From Vibrio sp. 16 (GTDB taxonomy: Bacteria > Pseudomonadota > Gammaproteobacteria > Enterobacterales > Vibrionaceae), in assembly GCF_963681195.1 (NCBI RefSeq), contig NZ_OY808998.1, positions 558,001 through 622,000 of the forward strand: DNA of 64,000 nucleotides, read 5' to 3'. The position numbers were made by a program, and so were the translations under genes. Below the pieces are notes generated by a model. The model made no database searches. It was given only the letters and a program-made list of their open reading frames with translations, and was not told the DNA's origin. This document shows positions 53,769-62,879 of this stretch, in pieces (position 1 is the stretch's first letter; each line of letters begins with the position of its first letter).

Positions 53769-54161
53769 TTACTGCGCCGCAGCGATAACAGACAGTTGAC
53801 GTTTAATATCAACGTTTAAGTTATTCACCCAACGGTTGTAGTTGCGGTGAATTTTGCCATCGCTCGCTTTTAAATTTACTGAGTTGAGATAAGTAATGGA
53901 GTAAAACTTGTCGTTATATGTAATTTTTGCTTCAGCGAAATGGCTACGTACCGTTAATTTGGCATTAAGCTCACTTGGGCTGATTTCTTCGATGACCCAA
54001 CCTCGATTGGATGCCGCTTGCATAATTGCCAACTTAACTTGTTTACTTTGAAGATTATACCCAACTGGAGTATCCTCGACGTTCAATACAGGTTGTACAC
54101 GGCCGCAGCCAACAAGTAATAGTGCCAACAACGAAGCGCTTAGCCATTTTAATGGTGACAT
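53769..54161 (-). CDS. putative lipoprotein of the pigment cluster
   Basis: A 130-residue protein with lipobox LVGC (cysteine at residue 19) and a mature part of mixed charge with YNRWVNNLNVDI near the end. The mature start Gly-Arg-Val lacks an inner-membrane retention Asp. It is divergent from the aryl-polyene operon with a 72-bp gap and first in the minus-strand arm. Aryl polyenes are outer-membrane lipids, so a role in export or anchoring is plausible but unproven. Confidence 0.78.
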   Translation of the reverse strand: MSPLKWLSASLLALLLVGCGRVQPVLNVEDTPVGYNLQSKQVKLAIMQAASNRGWVIEEISPSELNAKLTVRSHFAEAKITYNDKFYSITYLNSVNLKASDGKIHRNYNRWVNNLNVDIKRQLSVIAAAQ

Positions 54162-54233
54162 AGTAATGTTTCCTTTAATTTATGTGTAGTTCAGTACTAG
54201 TATTTCGCTGCAACAACAACAATTCAATATCTT

Positions 54234-54956
54234 ATGCCCGATTCAAACATAATTCTTTCATTTAACATCGATGCATGGCTTGCCCATTCCGATGGCATTT
54301 CGCAGCCCAGCGATTGGCAGCAGTGGTCAAAAACACTCGCATGGCCCGTAGATGGTAAAGCGCCAGTTAACGCAATTCCGCCAATGATGCGACGACGCAT
54401 GAGCAGCTTGAGTAAACTCGCAGTGCAAACCAGTATCGAACTGCTAGAGCAACACGAAGTGGACTACCTTGTGTTTGCTAGCCGTCATGGAGAACTCACT
54501 CGAAGCGCTCAACTCATTCAAGACGTGGTGGCAGGAGAAGAAGCCTCACCCATGGCGTTTTCGCAGTCAGTCCACAACACAGCGGCCGGTCTTGCGACGA
54601 TTGCAACCAAAAAGCCGATTCCTCTTACCTCCATTGCCGCTGGCGACAATACCTTTCAAAGTGCCCTGTTAGAAGCTTGGGTGTATTTAAAGAGCAACCC
54701 AGAGCACAAAGTGATGTTGGTTGATTTCGATGAACCCCTGCCTGAGGTTTACAATCAATATGAAGAGTTTGAATACCGAGGCTACGCGTTAGGTCTAATC
54801 CTCTCTGCTGGCGATGAGATTCGTGTGGCAGGTCAATCAGGTTCAGACTTTAAGCCACAATTTCCGCAGGCTCTGGACTTTATCCGGCACTATGTTTCTG
54901 ATGAATCATCATGGCAGACCCACTCGCGGACTCAATCTTGGGTGTGGCAGCGATAA
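54234..54956 (+). CDS. beta-ketoacyl synthase chain-length-factor-like protein (ApeC type)
   Basis: A 240-residue protein with a ketosynthase N-terminal-like fold but short. The region aligned with the ketosynthase active-site cysteine reads TSIAAGDNTFQSALL, so the cysteine is missing. The preceding FSQSVHNTAAGLATI is typical of the family. In aryl-polyene synthesis such a protein pairs with an active ketosynthase and sets chain length. It is first in the plus-strand operon; its stop overlaps the next start by one base (TAATG). Confidence 0.87.
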   Translation: MPDSNIILSFNIDAWLAHSDGISQPSDWQQWSKTLAWPVDGKAPVNAIPPMMRRRMSSLSKLAVQTSIELLEQHEVDYLVFASRHGELTRSAQLIQDVVAGEEASPMAFSQSVHNTAAGLATIATKKPIPLTSIAAGDNTFQSALLEAWVYLKSNPEHKVMLVDFDEPLPEVYNQYEEFEYRGYALGLILSAGDEIRVAGQSGSDFKPQFPQALDFIRHYVSDESSWQTHSRTQSWVWQR

Positions 54957-55720
54957 TGAACAAACTGAATCAATATTGGCGAGTCGTTGCTACTGGTTTT
55001 TGTTTTTCGGTCTTTGGTTTAGGTGGATTAGGGCTCAGTTTTTTAGCCAACCCCTACATCCGCCTAACAAGTAAAAACCAAATTGAGCGAGAGTACCGAG
55101 TTCAAGGAGCTATTCAGCGCAGTTTTGACCTTTTTTGTCGTCTGATGAAATTTACGGGCGCTATCGACTACAAAATCGTGGGCGCTGAAAAACTCAAGGC
55201 TGACCGTAACTGCCTCATCGTCGCCAATCACCCCAGTTTAATAGACTACGTTCTAATCGCTTCTCAACTCGAACGTTGCGACTGCCTAGTAAAATCGGCC
55301 ATCTGGTCCAATCCTTTTATGAAGCACATTGTCAAAGCGGCGGGCTACATCCCTAACGAAACACCTGATGATTTGCTCACTATGTGTTCTGAGCGTTTTG
55401 ATCGAGGCAACGTTTTGCTGGTATTTCCCGAAGGCACACGAACCACGCCAGGTAAAGCATCCAAATTACAACGCGGTTCTGCCCAAATTGCGGTTAGAAC
55501 AGAAACGGACCTACGTCTAGTACATATTACGGTAACTCCTAGTTTTCTCACAAAAGAGAAAAAGTGGTATCAAGTTCCCCCAACTAAACCTTTTTTCCTT
55601 GTCGAAGTTAAGGATAAAGTTGAGGTTAAGCCATTTATAGAGCAAACTACGTCCCCTAATATTGCTGCACGACGTTTGCAGCAACATTTAAGTGAAGCTC
55701 TCTTCCCAGAAAACCAATAG
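54956..55720 (+). CDS. PlsC-like lysophospholipid acyltransferase (pigment cluster)
   Basis: A 254-residue membrane-associated acyltransferase. An N-terminal membrane segment (about 8-30) is followed by the H-x4-D motif in VANHPSLIDY and the FPEGTRTTPGKASKLQRG motif. Many aryl-polyene operons carry one. It probably transfers acyl chains to a glycerol or sugar unit linking the polyene to the outer membrane. ATG 54956 gives translational coupling; a longer frame from 54911 would overlap the CLF gene. PlsC itself is unlikely since this is within the cluster. Confidence 0.88.
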   Translation: MNKLNQYWRVVATGFCFSVFGLGGLGLSFLANPYIRLTSKNQIEREYRVQGAIQRSFDLFCRLMKFTGAIDYKIVGAEKLKADRNCLIVANHPSLIDYVLIASQLERCDCLVKSAIWSNPFMKHIVKAAGYIPNETPDDLLTMCSERFDRGNVLLVFPEGTRTTPGKASKLQRGSAQIAVRTETDLRLVHITVTPSFLTKEKKWYQVPPTKPFFLVEVKDKVEVKPFIEQTTSPNIAARRLQQHLSEALFPENQ

Positions 55721-55736
55721 TTACAAGCAGGTCCCA

Positions 55737-55997
55737 GTGGAAACATTACACAACGAAATTAAACAACTTATTATTGATGCATTGAATCTTGAAGATCTCA
55801 CCGTAGAAGATATAGAGACTGAAGCGCCGCTGTTTGGTGATGGCTTAGGTCTGGATTCGATTGATGCGCTAGAACTGGGTTTAGCTATCAAAAAGCAATA
55901 CAATATTGTGATCGACGCGGATGACTCGAATACGCGTGAACATTTTGCTTCCGTAAGCAATTTAGCAAAATACATCTCTTCGCAAGTTAGCGAGTAA
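55737..55997 (+). CDS. acyl carrier protein 1 (pigment cluster)
   Basis: An 86-residue acidic four-helix carrier with phosphopantetheine-attachment Ser41 in LGLDSID. GTG 55737 is preferred as start (AGCAGG upstream). An ATG at 55692 would add 15 residues overlapping the acyltransferase gene. It carries the growing polyene chain in type II fashion together with the second carrier protein. Aryl-polyene clusters usually encode two ACPs (ApeE and ApeF). Confidence 0.9.
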   Translation: METLHNEIKQLIIDALNLEDLTVEDIETEAPLFGDGLGLDSIDALELGLAIKKQYNIVIDADDSNTREHFASVSNLAKYISSQVSE

Positions 55998-56014
55998 TTC
56001 TTAGGTACTTTCTC

Positions 56015-56272
56015 ATGACAGATTTAAACAAAGAACAAGTATTTAACCAAGTTAAAGAAGCACTTGAAGAATTATTTGAGATTGATTCTGCTGATATTGT
56101 TCCAGAAGCGCACCTTTACCAAGATCTGGATTTAGATAGCATCGATGCTGTTGATCTTGTCGTACACCTGCAAAATGTAACTGGCAAAAAAATTAAGCCT
56201 GCAGAATTTAGCACCGTACGCACCGTTGATGACGTTGTAAACGCAGTCGCAGAGCTTCTTAAGGAAGCATAA
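56015..56272 (+). CDS. acyl carrier protein 2 (pigment cluster)
   Basis: An 85-residue acidic carrier with Ser42 in LDLDSIDAVDL as the 4'-phosphopantetheine site. It lies 17 bp after the first carrier gene. Its stop overlaps the next start by one base (TAATG). It probably accepts the aryl starter or the extension unit; which carrier does which cannot be told. Confidence 0.92.
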   Translation: MTDLNKEQVFNQVKEALEELFEIDSADIVPEAHLYQDLDLDSIDAVDLVVHLQNVTGKKIKPAEFSTVRTVDDVVNAVAELLKEA

Positions 56273-56832
56273 TGCGCCAATTGCTGACAGCTCTGTCTGC
56301 AGTTGTCTTACTCGCTTATCCATTCGCCGTTTACTTCGGCATCGATAAATTCGGGCTCTCTCTGGTGGGGATAATACTTATCTCCGCCTTACTTTTGCGG
56401 GTACTGACCGCTCAACGAAGCAAAGTCAAAGAACTCAAGCAAATCGCACAGATCAGCGCCGTAACTGGGATCATTTTGGTCGGCTTGGGTATTGTGTTCA
56501 GGCAGCACGGCTGGCTAACGTTTTACCCTGTTGTGGTCAACGTGTGTATGCTTGTTTTGTTTGCTGGCAGTTTAAGACAGCCTCAAACGCTGATTGAGCG
56601 CTTGGCTCGACTCCAAGAGCCAGATTTACCAGAAAGTGGGGTGCGCTATACACGCAGCGTGACAAAGATATGGTGCGTCTTTTTCGCACTCAATGCACTC
56701 ATCGCACTTTACACCTGTTTTCAGCCACTGGAGATTTGGACGCTGTACAACGGATTGATCAGCTACCTACTTGCAGGCAGCCTGTTTGTCGTCGAGTGGA
56801 TCGTTCGCCAGTTTGTTCGTAGGAATCCATAG
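56272..56832 (+). CDS. COG4648-type membrane protein (ApeG-like)
   Basis: A 186-residue inner-membrane protein with about four to six hydrophobic segments (residues about 3-20, 25-45, 60-80, 85-100, 135-150, 160-175). It resembles the COG4648 protein always found beside the ACP and ligase genes in aryl-polyene clusters. Role unknown; it could anchor the synthase at the membrane. It overlaps the ACP gene by one base. Confidence 0.82.
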   Translation: MRQLLTALSAVVLLAYPFAVYFGIDKFGLSLVGIILISALLLRVLTAQRSKVKELKQIAQISAVTGIILVGLGIVFRQHGWLTFYPVVVNVCMLVLFAGSLRQPQTLIERLARLQEPDLPESGVRYTRSVTKIWCVFFALNALIALYTCFQPLEIWTLYNGLISYLLAGSLFVVEWIVRQFVRRNP

Positions 56833-56835
56833 TTA

Positions 56836-58203
56836 ATGAGCTTAAACGCCAGATCATTTACCTCCATTAGCGATCTTTTTACCGCCGATAGAAGCGGCCG
56901 TAGTAAAGTGGCTTTCACGGCTAACAGCGCGATCTCTTGGCAGACGTTCACCAGTGATGTTGCGCACAACAGCGCAAGAATGAAAGCCAACCGTGCTCAA
57001 CGCATCGCTCTGTGCTTCGAAGACAGCTATCTATTCGCCGTTGGCTTTTTTGCCGCGTGTCTGGCGAACAAATCTCTCGTGTTACCTGGGAACTACCAGC
57101 CAGAAGCAGTACGCGAACTCAGCGAGCATTTTGATCTCTTATTCCACGATGATGTCATTGCCCTTGAGTCTGGGATTGAGACAAGCCAAATCGAGCCTGC
57201 GCCCACTGATTTCGAGCTAGAAAAAACAACCCTAGCTAGCGAAGAAATCGCCTTGGTGCTGTTTACCTCTGGCTCTAGCGGACAACCAAAAGCGATCTCA
57301 AAGACCCTGCATCAACTGGAAACCGAAGTAGCGATACTCGACTCTTTGTGGGGTGAAAAGCTGGCGGCGTCAAACATCGAAAGCACGGTTTCTCATCAGC
57401 ACATCTATGGATTACTGTTTCGCGTACTATGGCCACTGTGCGCAGGGCGCCCTTTTGCGACGCGCAACTTAGAGTTTCCGGAACAAGTTGTTCATCACGC
57501 CAATCCAAATACCGCATTAATCAGCAGCCCCGCCCTGTTAAAGCGCCTGACTCAAGAGCATCAAAGTGCCGAGATACGAGCAGTGTTTTCATCAGGTGGC
57601 CCCTTGCCAACGACCGCTGCTGAGCATTGCTTAGCTTTGTTCAACCAACGTCCAATTGAGGTGTTTGGCAGCACAGAAACAGGGGGCATCGCTCACCGTC
57701 AGCAGTTGTCCGCTTCGACGCCATGGCAGCTTTTTCCCGGCGTTACAGCTGAGCTAAACAGTGAACGCTGCCTACGACTTAAGTCACCGCACATCGATGG
57801 GGACAACTGGTATCAAACCGCCGATGAATGTCGCTTTCATGATAGTATGACGTTCGAATTACTTGGTCGCACCGATCGAGTCGTTAAAGTCGAAGAAAAA
57901 CGAATTTCATTAGTCGAAGTTGAAAAACGTTTAGATCAGCTGAACTGGATTAGTGAAAGCGCTGTCATTACTATGACGGAAGGAAATCGCCTCTCTTTGT
58001 ATGCCGTCATCGTCTTGACCGCATCTGGCGAAATGGAAATCGAGCGACTGGGCAAGGGTAAGTTTTGGCTGGCATTGCGTAAAGCACTGCGTGATTGGCT
58101 CGAACCCATTGCAATTCCAAGAAAGTTTCGCTTGGTAAAAGAGATACCATTAAACAGCCAAGGCAAACGACAGGTTGCCGAGATTGAAAAACAATTCCAA
58201 TAA
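56836..58203 (+). CDS. AMP-dependent acyl/aryl-ACP ligase (ApeH-like)
   Basis: A 455-residue ANL-superfamily adenylating enzyme. The P-loop-like motif is LFTSGSSGQPKAISK (near residue 135), with VFGSTETGGIAHR and the GRTDRVVKVEEKRISL hinge. The N-terminal part is shorter than in CoA ligases (usual 500-550). It would activate the aryl starter acid (4-hydroxybenzoate or a coumarate) and load it on a carrier protein. It starts 3 bp after the preceding gene. Confidence 0.9.
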   Translation: MSLNARSFTSISDLFTADRSGRSKVAFTANSAISWQTFTSDVAHNSARMKANRAQRIALCFEDSYLFAVGFFAACLANKSLVLPGNYQPEAVRELSEHFDLLFHDDVIALESGIETSQIEPAPTDFELEKTTLASEEIALVLFTSGSSGQPKAISKTLHQLETEVAILDSLWGEKLAASNIESTVSHQHIYGLLFRVLWPLCAGRPFATRNLEFPEQVVHHANPNTALISSPALLKRLTQEHQSAEIRAVFSSGGPLPTTAAEHCLALFNQRPIEVFGSTETGGIAHRQQLSASTPWQLFPGVTAELNSERCLRLKSPHIDGDNWYQTADECRFHDSMTFELLGRTDRVVKVEEKRISLVEVEKRLDQLNWISESAVITMTEGNRLSLYAVIVLTASGEMEIERLGKGKFWLALRKALRDWLEPIAIPRKFRLVKEIPLNSQGKRQVAEIEKQFQ

Positions 58204-58220
58204 GCAAGTTTGACCGTTAT

Positions 58221-58589
58221 ATGGAAAAAAGAAAACCAACCATCATCCGCACGGATATCAAAGAGCACCAAGCGACTCTAGAGCTTAAGGTGGATGCTGA
58301 TCTGTTAGATTTTCAGGGGCATTTCACTCATTTCCCCCTGCTCCCAGGCGTGACTCAGATTGATTGGGCGCTGCATTACGCCATTGAAACACTCAATGCG
58401 CCAAGGGTATTTAAAGGCATGGAAGTGATCAAATTCCAAGAGCCCATTCGTCCCAACATGTTAGTAACGCTCGAGTTAACATGGGATAGCGCGAAACAAA
58501 AACTTGCTTTTAAGTACGCTTCGACACGAGATGAACAAACCATTGTTCACTCTTCTGGCAAAATGAAATTGGGTGAAAAGAGTGAGTAG
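58221..58589 (+). CDS. ApeI-like 3-hydroxyacyl-ACP dehydratase
   Basis: A 122-residue hot-dog-fold protein of the FabZ/FabA-like family (ApeI/DUF4345-like). The motif GHFTHFPLLPGVTQID has the catalytic-type histidine and the typical P-LLPGV loop. It dehydrates hydroxyacyl-ACP to give the conjugated double bonds. It overlaps the next gene by a few bases. Confidence 0.87.
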   Translation: MEKRKPTIIRTDIKEHQATLELKVDADLLDFQGHFTHFPLLPGVTQIDWALHYAIETLNAPRVFKGMEVIKFQEPIRPNMLVTLELTWDSAKQKLAFKYASTRDEQTIVHSSGKMKLGEKSE

Positions 58590-60285
58590 TTACCAACCCT
58601 GCTTCCTGATTCCTTGCTACAACCACGGCAGTACAATCGCAGCCGTGGTGTCGTCTCTGACCCCTTTTGACCTCCCTTTTATCATTGTAGATGACGGCAG
58701 CAATCACCAAACCAAACAAGCGCTAAACGAGCTCTCTGATTGCCAAGGTGTCACACTACTTAGCTTGGCAGAAAACCAAGGCAAAGGTGGCGCCGTCATG
58801 GCTGGTATCCGCCGAGCCCACGAGCTTGGCTACAGCCATGTCATCCAAATCGATGCAGACGGCCAACACGATGTGGACGCTCTGCCTAAACTGATTGAAG
58901 CCTCACAGGCCAACCCGACTCACCTTATTTCAGGTCAACCGGTTTACGATGACAGTGTGCCTAAATCTCGTTTATATGGTCGATACGCGACTCATATTTG
59001 GGTTTGGATTGAAACTCTCTCTTTTGCCATCAAGGACAGCATGTGTGGTTTCAGGGCTTACCCTGTCGACGCCACCATCAAGGTGCTCAACCAGTACCGC
59101 ATTGGTACACGAATGGACTTTGACATCGAAATTCTGGTGCGGATGTACTGGGAAGGTGTCGAAATCGATTTTGTGGAAACCCGCGTTATCTACCCTGAGG
59201 GCGGCATTTCTCACTTCGATGCCTTATGGGACAACGTTAAAATCAGTTGGATGCATACACGCTTATTCTTTGGCATGTTGCCGCGCATTCCGAAGCTCAT
59301 CGCAAGAAAGAAACGCAATAATTCAAACGCTCACTGGTCTAAACGTCAGGAGCAAGGCACCATCATTGGCATTAAGCTGATGTTGGCGGTCTATAGCCTG
59401 TTGGGTCGGGGCGCATTTAACCTCATTTTGAAGCTGGTCATGCGTTACTACCACTACACAGGCAAAGACGCAAAGCAAGCATCCGAGATCTATCTGCAGC
59501 AACTTAAAAGCTACGCCAAACAACAAGAGATTGAACTGCCATCAAACCTAGATAGCTACCAACACTTGCTCTCTTTTGGCCATACCATGTTAGATAAACT
59601 GGCGGCATGGAAAGGCGACTTTAACGTCGATAACCTAACCATTCACGGTCAAGACCAATTTCAAGACATGGTCGATAATAAGCAAGGTGTACTCATCTTG
59701 GGCTCTCACCTTGGCAACATCGAACTATGCCGTGCACTCGGCCGACGCCATAAGCATGTCAAAATCAATGCGCTGGTGTTTACAGAGCATGCCGAACGCT
59801 TCAATACGGTCATGAAAGCGGTCAACCCAAATTCAGAACTCAACTTAATTCAAGTCAGTTCGATGGGGCCAGATACGGCCATTTTGCTGCAGCAAAAAAT
59901 CGAACAAGGTGAGTGGGTGGTCATCGTCGGTGACAGAACCTCCACCAGCAAAGAGAGCCGTTCGGTATGGGCCGATTTTCTTGGTAAGCCTGCCCCCTTC
60001 CCGCAAGGTCCTTTTATGCTGGCTTCTGTGCTTAAAGCGCCGGTGTACTTACTCTTTGGGCTAAGGGATGACACCAGCAAGACACCGCATTTTAACGTCT
60101 ATTTCGAGCATTTCAGCGACAAGATCGTTCTGCCGCGCAAGGAGCGCCAACACGCTTTAGAACAGGTTGTTCAGAACTACGCAAACCGACTCGAACACTA
60201 CACCCTGCAAGCACCTTTGCAGTGGTATAATTTTTTCAATTTCTGGACTCTAAGTAATCAGCAAGATGACAACGCAAACCAATAA
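58582..60285 (+). CDS. GT2 glycosyltransferase fused to LpxL-like acyltransferase
   Basis: A 567-residue bifunctional protein. The N-terminal family 2 glycosyltransferase (about 1-245) has FIIVDDGSNHQTKQ and the DxD-type IDADGQHD motif. After a linker (about 255-330), a LPLAT/HtrB-type acyltransferase follows with LGSHLGNIELCRALG, the H-x4-E motif, near residue 375, and VIVGDRTSTSKE. Such fusions occur in aryl-polyene clusters. They probably glycosylate and acylate the polyene or its anchor at the inner membrane. GTG 58582 or GTG 58573 could be the start; ATG is absent. Confidence 0.88.
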   Translation: MSSYQPCFLIPCYNHGSTIAAVVSSLTPFDLPFIIVDDGSNHQTKQALNELSDCQGVTLLSLAENQGKGGAVMAGIRRAHELGYSHVIQIDADGQHDVDALPKLIEASQANPTHLISGQPVYDDSVPKSRLYGRYATHIWVWIETLSFAIKDSMCGFRAYPVDATIKVLNQYRIGTRMDFDIEILVRMYWEGVEIDFVETRVIYPEGGISHFDALWDNVKISWMHTRLFFGMLPRIPKLIARKKRNNSNAHWSKRQEQGTIIGIKLMLAVYSLLGRGAFNLILKLVMRYYHYTGKDAKQASEIYLQQLKSYAKQQEIELPSNLDSYQHLLSFGHTMLDKLAAWKGDFNVDNLTIHGQDQFQDMVDNKQGVLILGSHLGNIELCRALGRRHKHVKINALVFTEHAERFNTVMKAVNPNSELNLIQVSSMGPDTAILLQQKIEQGEWVVIVGDRTSTSKESRSVWADFLGKPAPFPQGPFMLASVLKAPVYLLFGLRDDTSKTPHFNVYFEHFSDKIVLPRKERQHALEQVVQNYANRLEHYTLQAPLQWYNFFNFWTLSNQQDDNANQ

Positions 60286-61819
60286 CGCCATTACTTTCGG
60301 CGCGCAATCATTAACGATCGAAGACGTTGTAGCCATCGCGCAAGGCTCGAACGCAAAACTCAACAACTCCGCTGAATTTACCGCGAAAATTGATCGTGGT
60401 GTCGCTTTTCTTGAGCGCTTGCTTAAAGAAGAAGGCGTTATCTATGGCGTGACTACGGGCTATGGCGACTCCTGCACCGTTGCGATTCCACCAGAGTTGG
60501 TTGATGAGTTGCCGTTACATTTAACCCGCTTCCATGGCTGTGGCTTGGGTGACATTCTGACCCATGAACAAGCAAGAGCCGTACTCGCGACTCGCCTTTG
60601 CTCTTTATCTCAGGGTGTCTCGGGAGTCACTCACGATTTGCTCAATCAAATCGTTACCTTGATCAATCAAGACATTGCGCCGCGTATCCCTCAAGAAGGT
60701 TCGGTAGGGGCAAGTGGCGACTTAACACCACTTTCCTACTTAGCAGCCGCACTTATCGGCGAACGCGACGTGCTGTACAAAGGTGAAGTACGCCCAACGG
60801 CTGAAGTGTATGCCGAGCTTGGCATCAACCCGATTCAGTTAAAGCCGAAAGAAGGCTTGGCACTGATGAATGGTACATCTGTGATGACAGCTCTTGCTTG
60901 TTTGGCATACAAACGCGCGGAATACCTTGCTCAATTGTGTACCAAGATCACTGCGATGGTTTCTGTGGGCATGCATGGCAACGACTTCCACTTTGATGAA
61001 GCGCTTTTTGCGGTGAAACCTCACCCAGGTCAGCAGCAAGTTGCAGCTTGGTTGCGCGATGACCTCAACGCAGAGCGCCCACCACGCAACAGCGATCGCC
61101 TGCAAGATCGCTACTCACTGCGCTGTGCACCACACGTTATTGGTGTCGTACAAGACTCACTGCCTTGGTTACGTTCAATGATTGAAAACGAGCTAAACAG
61201 TGCGAACGACAACCCAATCATCGATGGCGATAACGAACGTGTACTGCACGGGGGGCATTTCTACGGCGGCCATATCGCGATGGCGATGGACACACTGAAA
61301 ACAGGTATCGCGAACTTGGCGGATCTTCTCGATCGTCAAATGGCGCAGCTGATGGACTACAAATTTAACAATGGCTTACCTTTTAACTTGACTGGCGCTG
61401 AAGGCGAGCGTAAACCTATCAATCACGGCTTTAAAGCAGTTCAGATTGGTATTTCCGCTTGGACAGCAGAAGCGCTAAAACACACCATGCCTGCAAGCGT
61501 GTTTTCTCGTTCAACTGAGTGTCATAACCAAGATAAAGTCAGCATGGGCACCATCGCAGCCCGTGATTGTTTGCGTGTTTTGGAGCTGACGGAGCAAGTC
61601 GCAGCGGCATCCCTACTGGCAAGCGTTCAGGCAATTGAAATCCGTCGTCGTCATAACGAGCTGGATGAACACCATATGAGCGACAACCTCAAGATGATTC
61701 GTGATGCTGTATTGAGTGAGTTTGAATTTGTCGCGGAGGATCGCCCTCTAGAGCACGATTTACGTCACTTTATCGGTCGTATTCAACAGCGTCATTGGCC
61801 ACTTTACGCGGAGGCTTAA
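60266..61819 (+). CDS. aromatic amino acid ammonia-lyase (HAL/PAL/TAL family, pigment cluster)
   Basis: A 517-residue member of the MIO lyase family. The autocatalytic Ala149-Ser150-Gly151 is in GSVGASGDLTPL. The specificity positions read Phe89-His90 by my eye alignment, unlike His-Leu of bacterial tyrosine lyase or Ser-His of histidine lyase. The catalytic tyrosine (Tyr60 in VIYGVTTGYG) is present. It could deaminate tyrosine or phenylalanine to a cinnamate starter for the polyene. The gene overlaps the previous one by 20 bp, so it is part of the operon, not an histidine-utilisation gene. Confidence 0.9.
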   Translation: MTTQTNNAITFGAQSLTIEDVVAIAQGSNAKLNNSAEFTAKIDRGVAFLERLLKEEGVIYGVTTGYGDSCTVAIPPELVDELPLHLTRFHGCGLGDILTHEQARAVLATRLCSLSQGVSGVTHDLLNQIVTLINQDIAPRIPQEGSVGASGDLTPLSYLAAALIGERDVLYKGEVRPTAEVYAELGINPIQLKPKEGLALMNGTSVMTALACLAYKRAEYLAQLCTKITAMVSVGMHGNDFHFDEALFAVKPHPGQQQVAAWLRDDLNAERPPRNSDRLQDRYSLRCAPHVIGVVQDSLPWLRSMIENELNSANDNPIIDGDNERVLHGGHFYGGHIAMAMDTLKTGIANLADLLDRQMAQLMDYKFNNGLPFNLTGAEGERKPINHGFKAVQIGISAWTAEALKHTMPASVFSRSTECHNQDKVSMGTIAARDCLRVLELTEQVAAASLLASVQAIEIRRRHNELDEHHMSDNLKMIRDAVLSEFEFVAEDRPLEHDLRHFIGRIQQRHWPLYAEA

Positions 61820-62265
61820 TGAATCCAGAGATTCAATTTGCGTTGGAATCGGAGGTGACACTGATCACCTCCTTCCAAGATGCCGATCCTATGGGCGTCA
61901 TTTATCACGGTAACTTCTTCCGCTTTTTTGAAGAAGCTCGCCGAGTGTTAATGGACAAGATTGATTACGGCTACCTCAAGATGAACGAATCAGGCTACAT
62001 GTGGCCTATCATCGACACGCGCGTGAAGTATGTGAAAGCAATCCCTTTCAATCATCAAATACGTGTCCACGCAAAATTGACCGAGTGGGAAAACCGCCTT
62101 CGTGTCGATTACGTCATCTATGATGCCCAAACTAACCAAAGGATGTGCAAGGCTCACACCACCCAAGTTGCGGTTTCTATCAAAGAGCAAGAGATGTGCT
62201 TTGCTTCTCCTAAAGTGTTTATCGATAAGGTCAACCAGTGGCATCAACATGGGAAGCTCGCATGA
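61819..62265 (+). CDS. acyl-CoA/ACP thioesterase (4HBT family, ApeK-like)
   Basis: A 148-residue hot-dog thioesterase. DADPMGVIYHGNFFRFFEEARR contains the Asp of the 4-hydroxybenzoyl-CoA thioesterase type, and the family core VRVHAKLTEWENRLRVDYVIY follows. It probably releases or proof-reads polyene-ACP intermediates. Start ATG 61819 overlaps the lyase stop (TAATG); a longer frame from 61795 is rejected. It ends in an ATGA overlap with the LolA-like gene. Confidence 0.9.
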   Translation: MNPEIQFALESEVTLITSFQDADPMGVIYHGNFFRFFEEARRVLMDKIDYGYLKMNESGYMWPIIDTRVKYVKAIPFNHQIRVHAKLTEWENRLRVDYVIYDAQTNQRMCKAHTTQVAVSIKEQEMCFASPKVFIDKVNQWHQHGKLA

Positions 62266-62879
62266 CATTGATTAAGAAGTGCTTATCCGCTGCGCTACTC
62301 ATCTGCTCGCCGTTCGTTACCGCACAGGTGACAGACCTAGACTCACTGCAACAGCAGCTAGCGAAAAATGAAACGGTACGTGGCGATTTTGTTCAGTCAC
62401 GTCACCTAGAGATGTTTGACCAACCGCTAAGCTCGCAAGGTCAGTTTACATTGAGCAAATCTCGTGGATTGCTTTGGCAACAAGCGAGCCCCTTTCCTGT
62501 CAGCTTAGTGTTGACCGAAGATAAGTTACGCCAAACCTTTGCTGGCCAAGCGCCCCAAACCATTACCGCAAAAGATAACCCGATGGCGTTCTACTTTAGC
62601 CACGTGTTCTTAGCCGTCTTTCATGGTGATACCGCCGCGCTTGAGGAGCAGTTCACCATCGATTTCAAAGTCGATACTGGCAGCTGGACGATTACGCTCA
62701 TCCCTAATCAGGCGCCATTGAACGCCGTATTTAAGCAAATCACACTGACAGGGCGCGATGATATCGAGCATTTAGAGTTGCAAGAACTGCGTGGCGATAA
62801 AACGGACATTTTCTTCTCGAACCAAACCTCAGAGCCACAAGGTCTGACCGATGCTGAACAAGCGCAATTTAATTTCTAA
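62262..62879 (+). CDS. LolA-like periplasmic lipid carrier (ApeL-like)
   Basis: A 205-residue protein with a signal peptide (CLSAALLICSPFVTA) and a LolA/LolB fold. Visible features are RGDFVQSRHLEMFDQPLSSQGQFTLSKSRGLLWQ and a SLVLTEDKLRQ strand. In aryl-polyene clusters this protein probably ferries the polyene lipid across the periplasm. It overlaps the thioesterase by 4 bp (ATGA) and the MMPL exporter by 29 bp. Confidence 0.87.
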   Translation: MTLIKKCLSAALLICSPFVTAQVTDLDSLQQQLAKNETVRGDFVQSRHLEMFDQPLSSQGQFTLSKSRGLLWQQASPFPVSLVLTEDKLRQTFAGQAPQTITAKDNPMAFYFSHVFLAVFHGDTAALEEQFTIDFKVDTGSWTITLIPNQAPLNAVFKQITLTGRDDIEHLELQELRGDKTDIFFSNQTSEPQGLTDAEQAQFNF

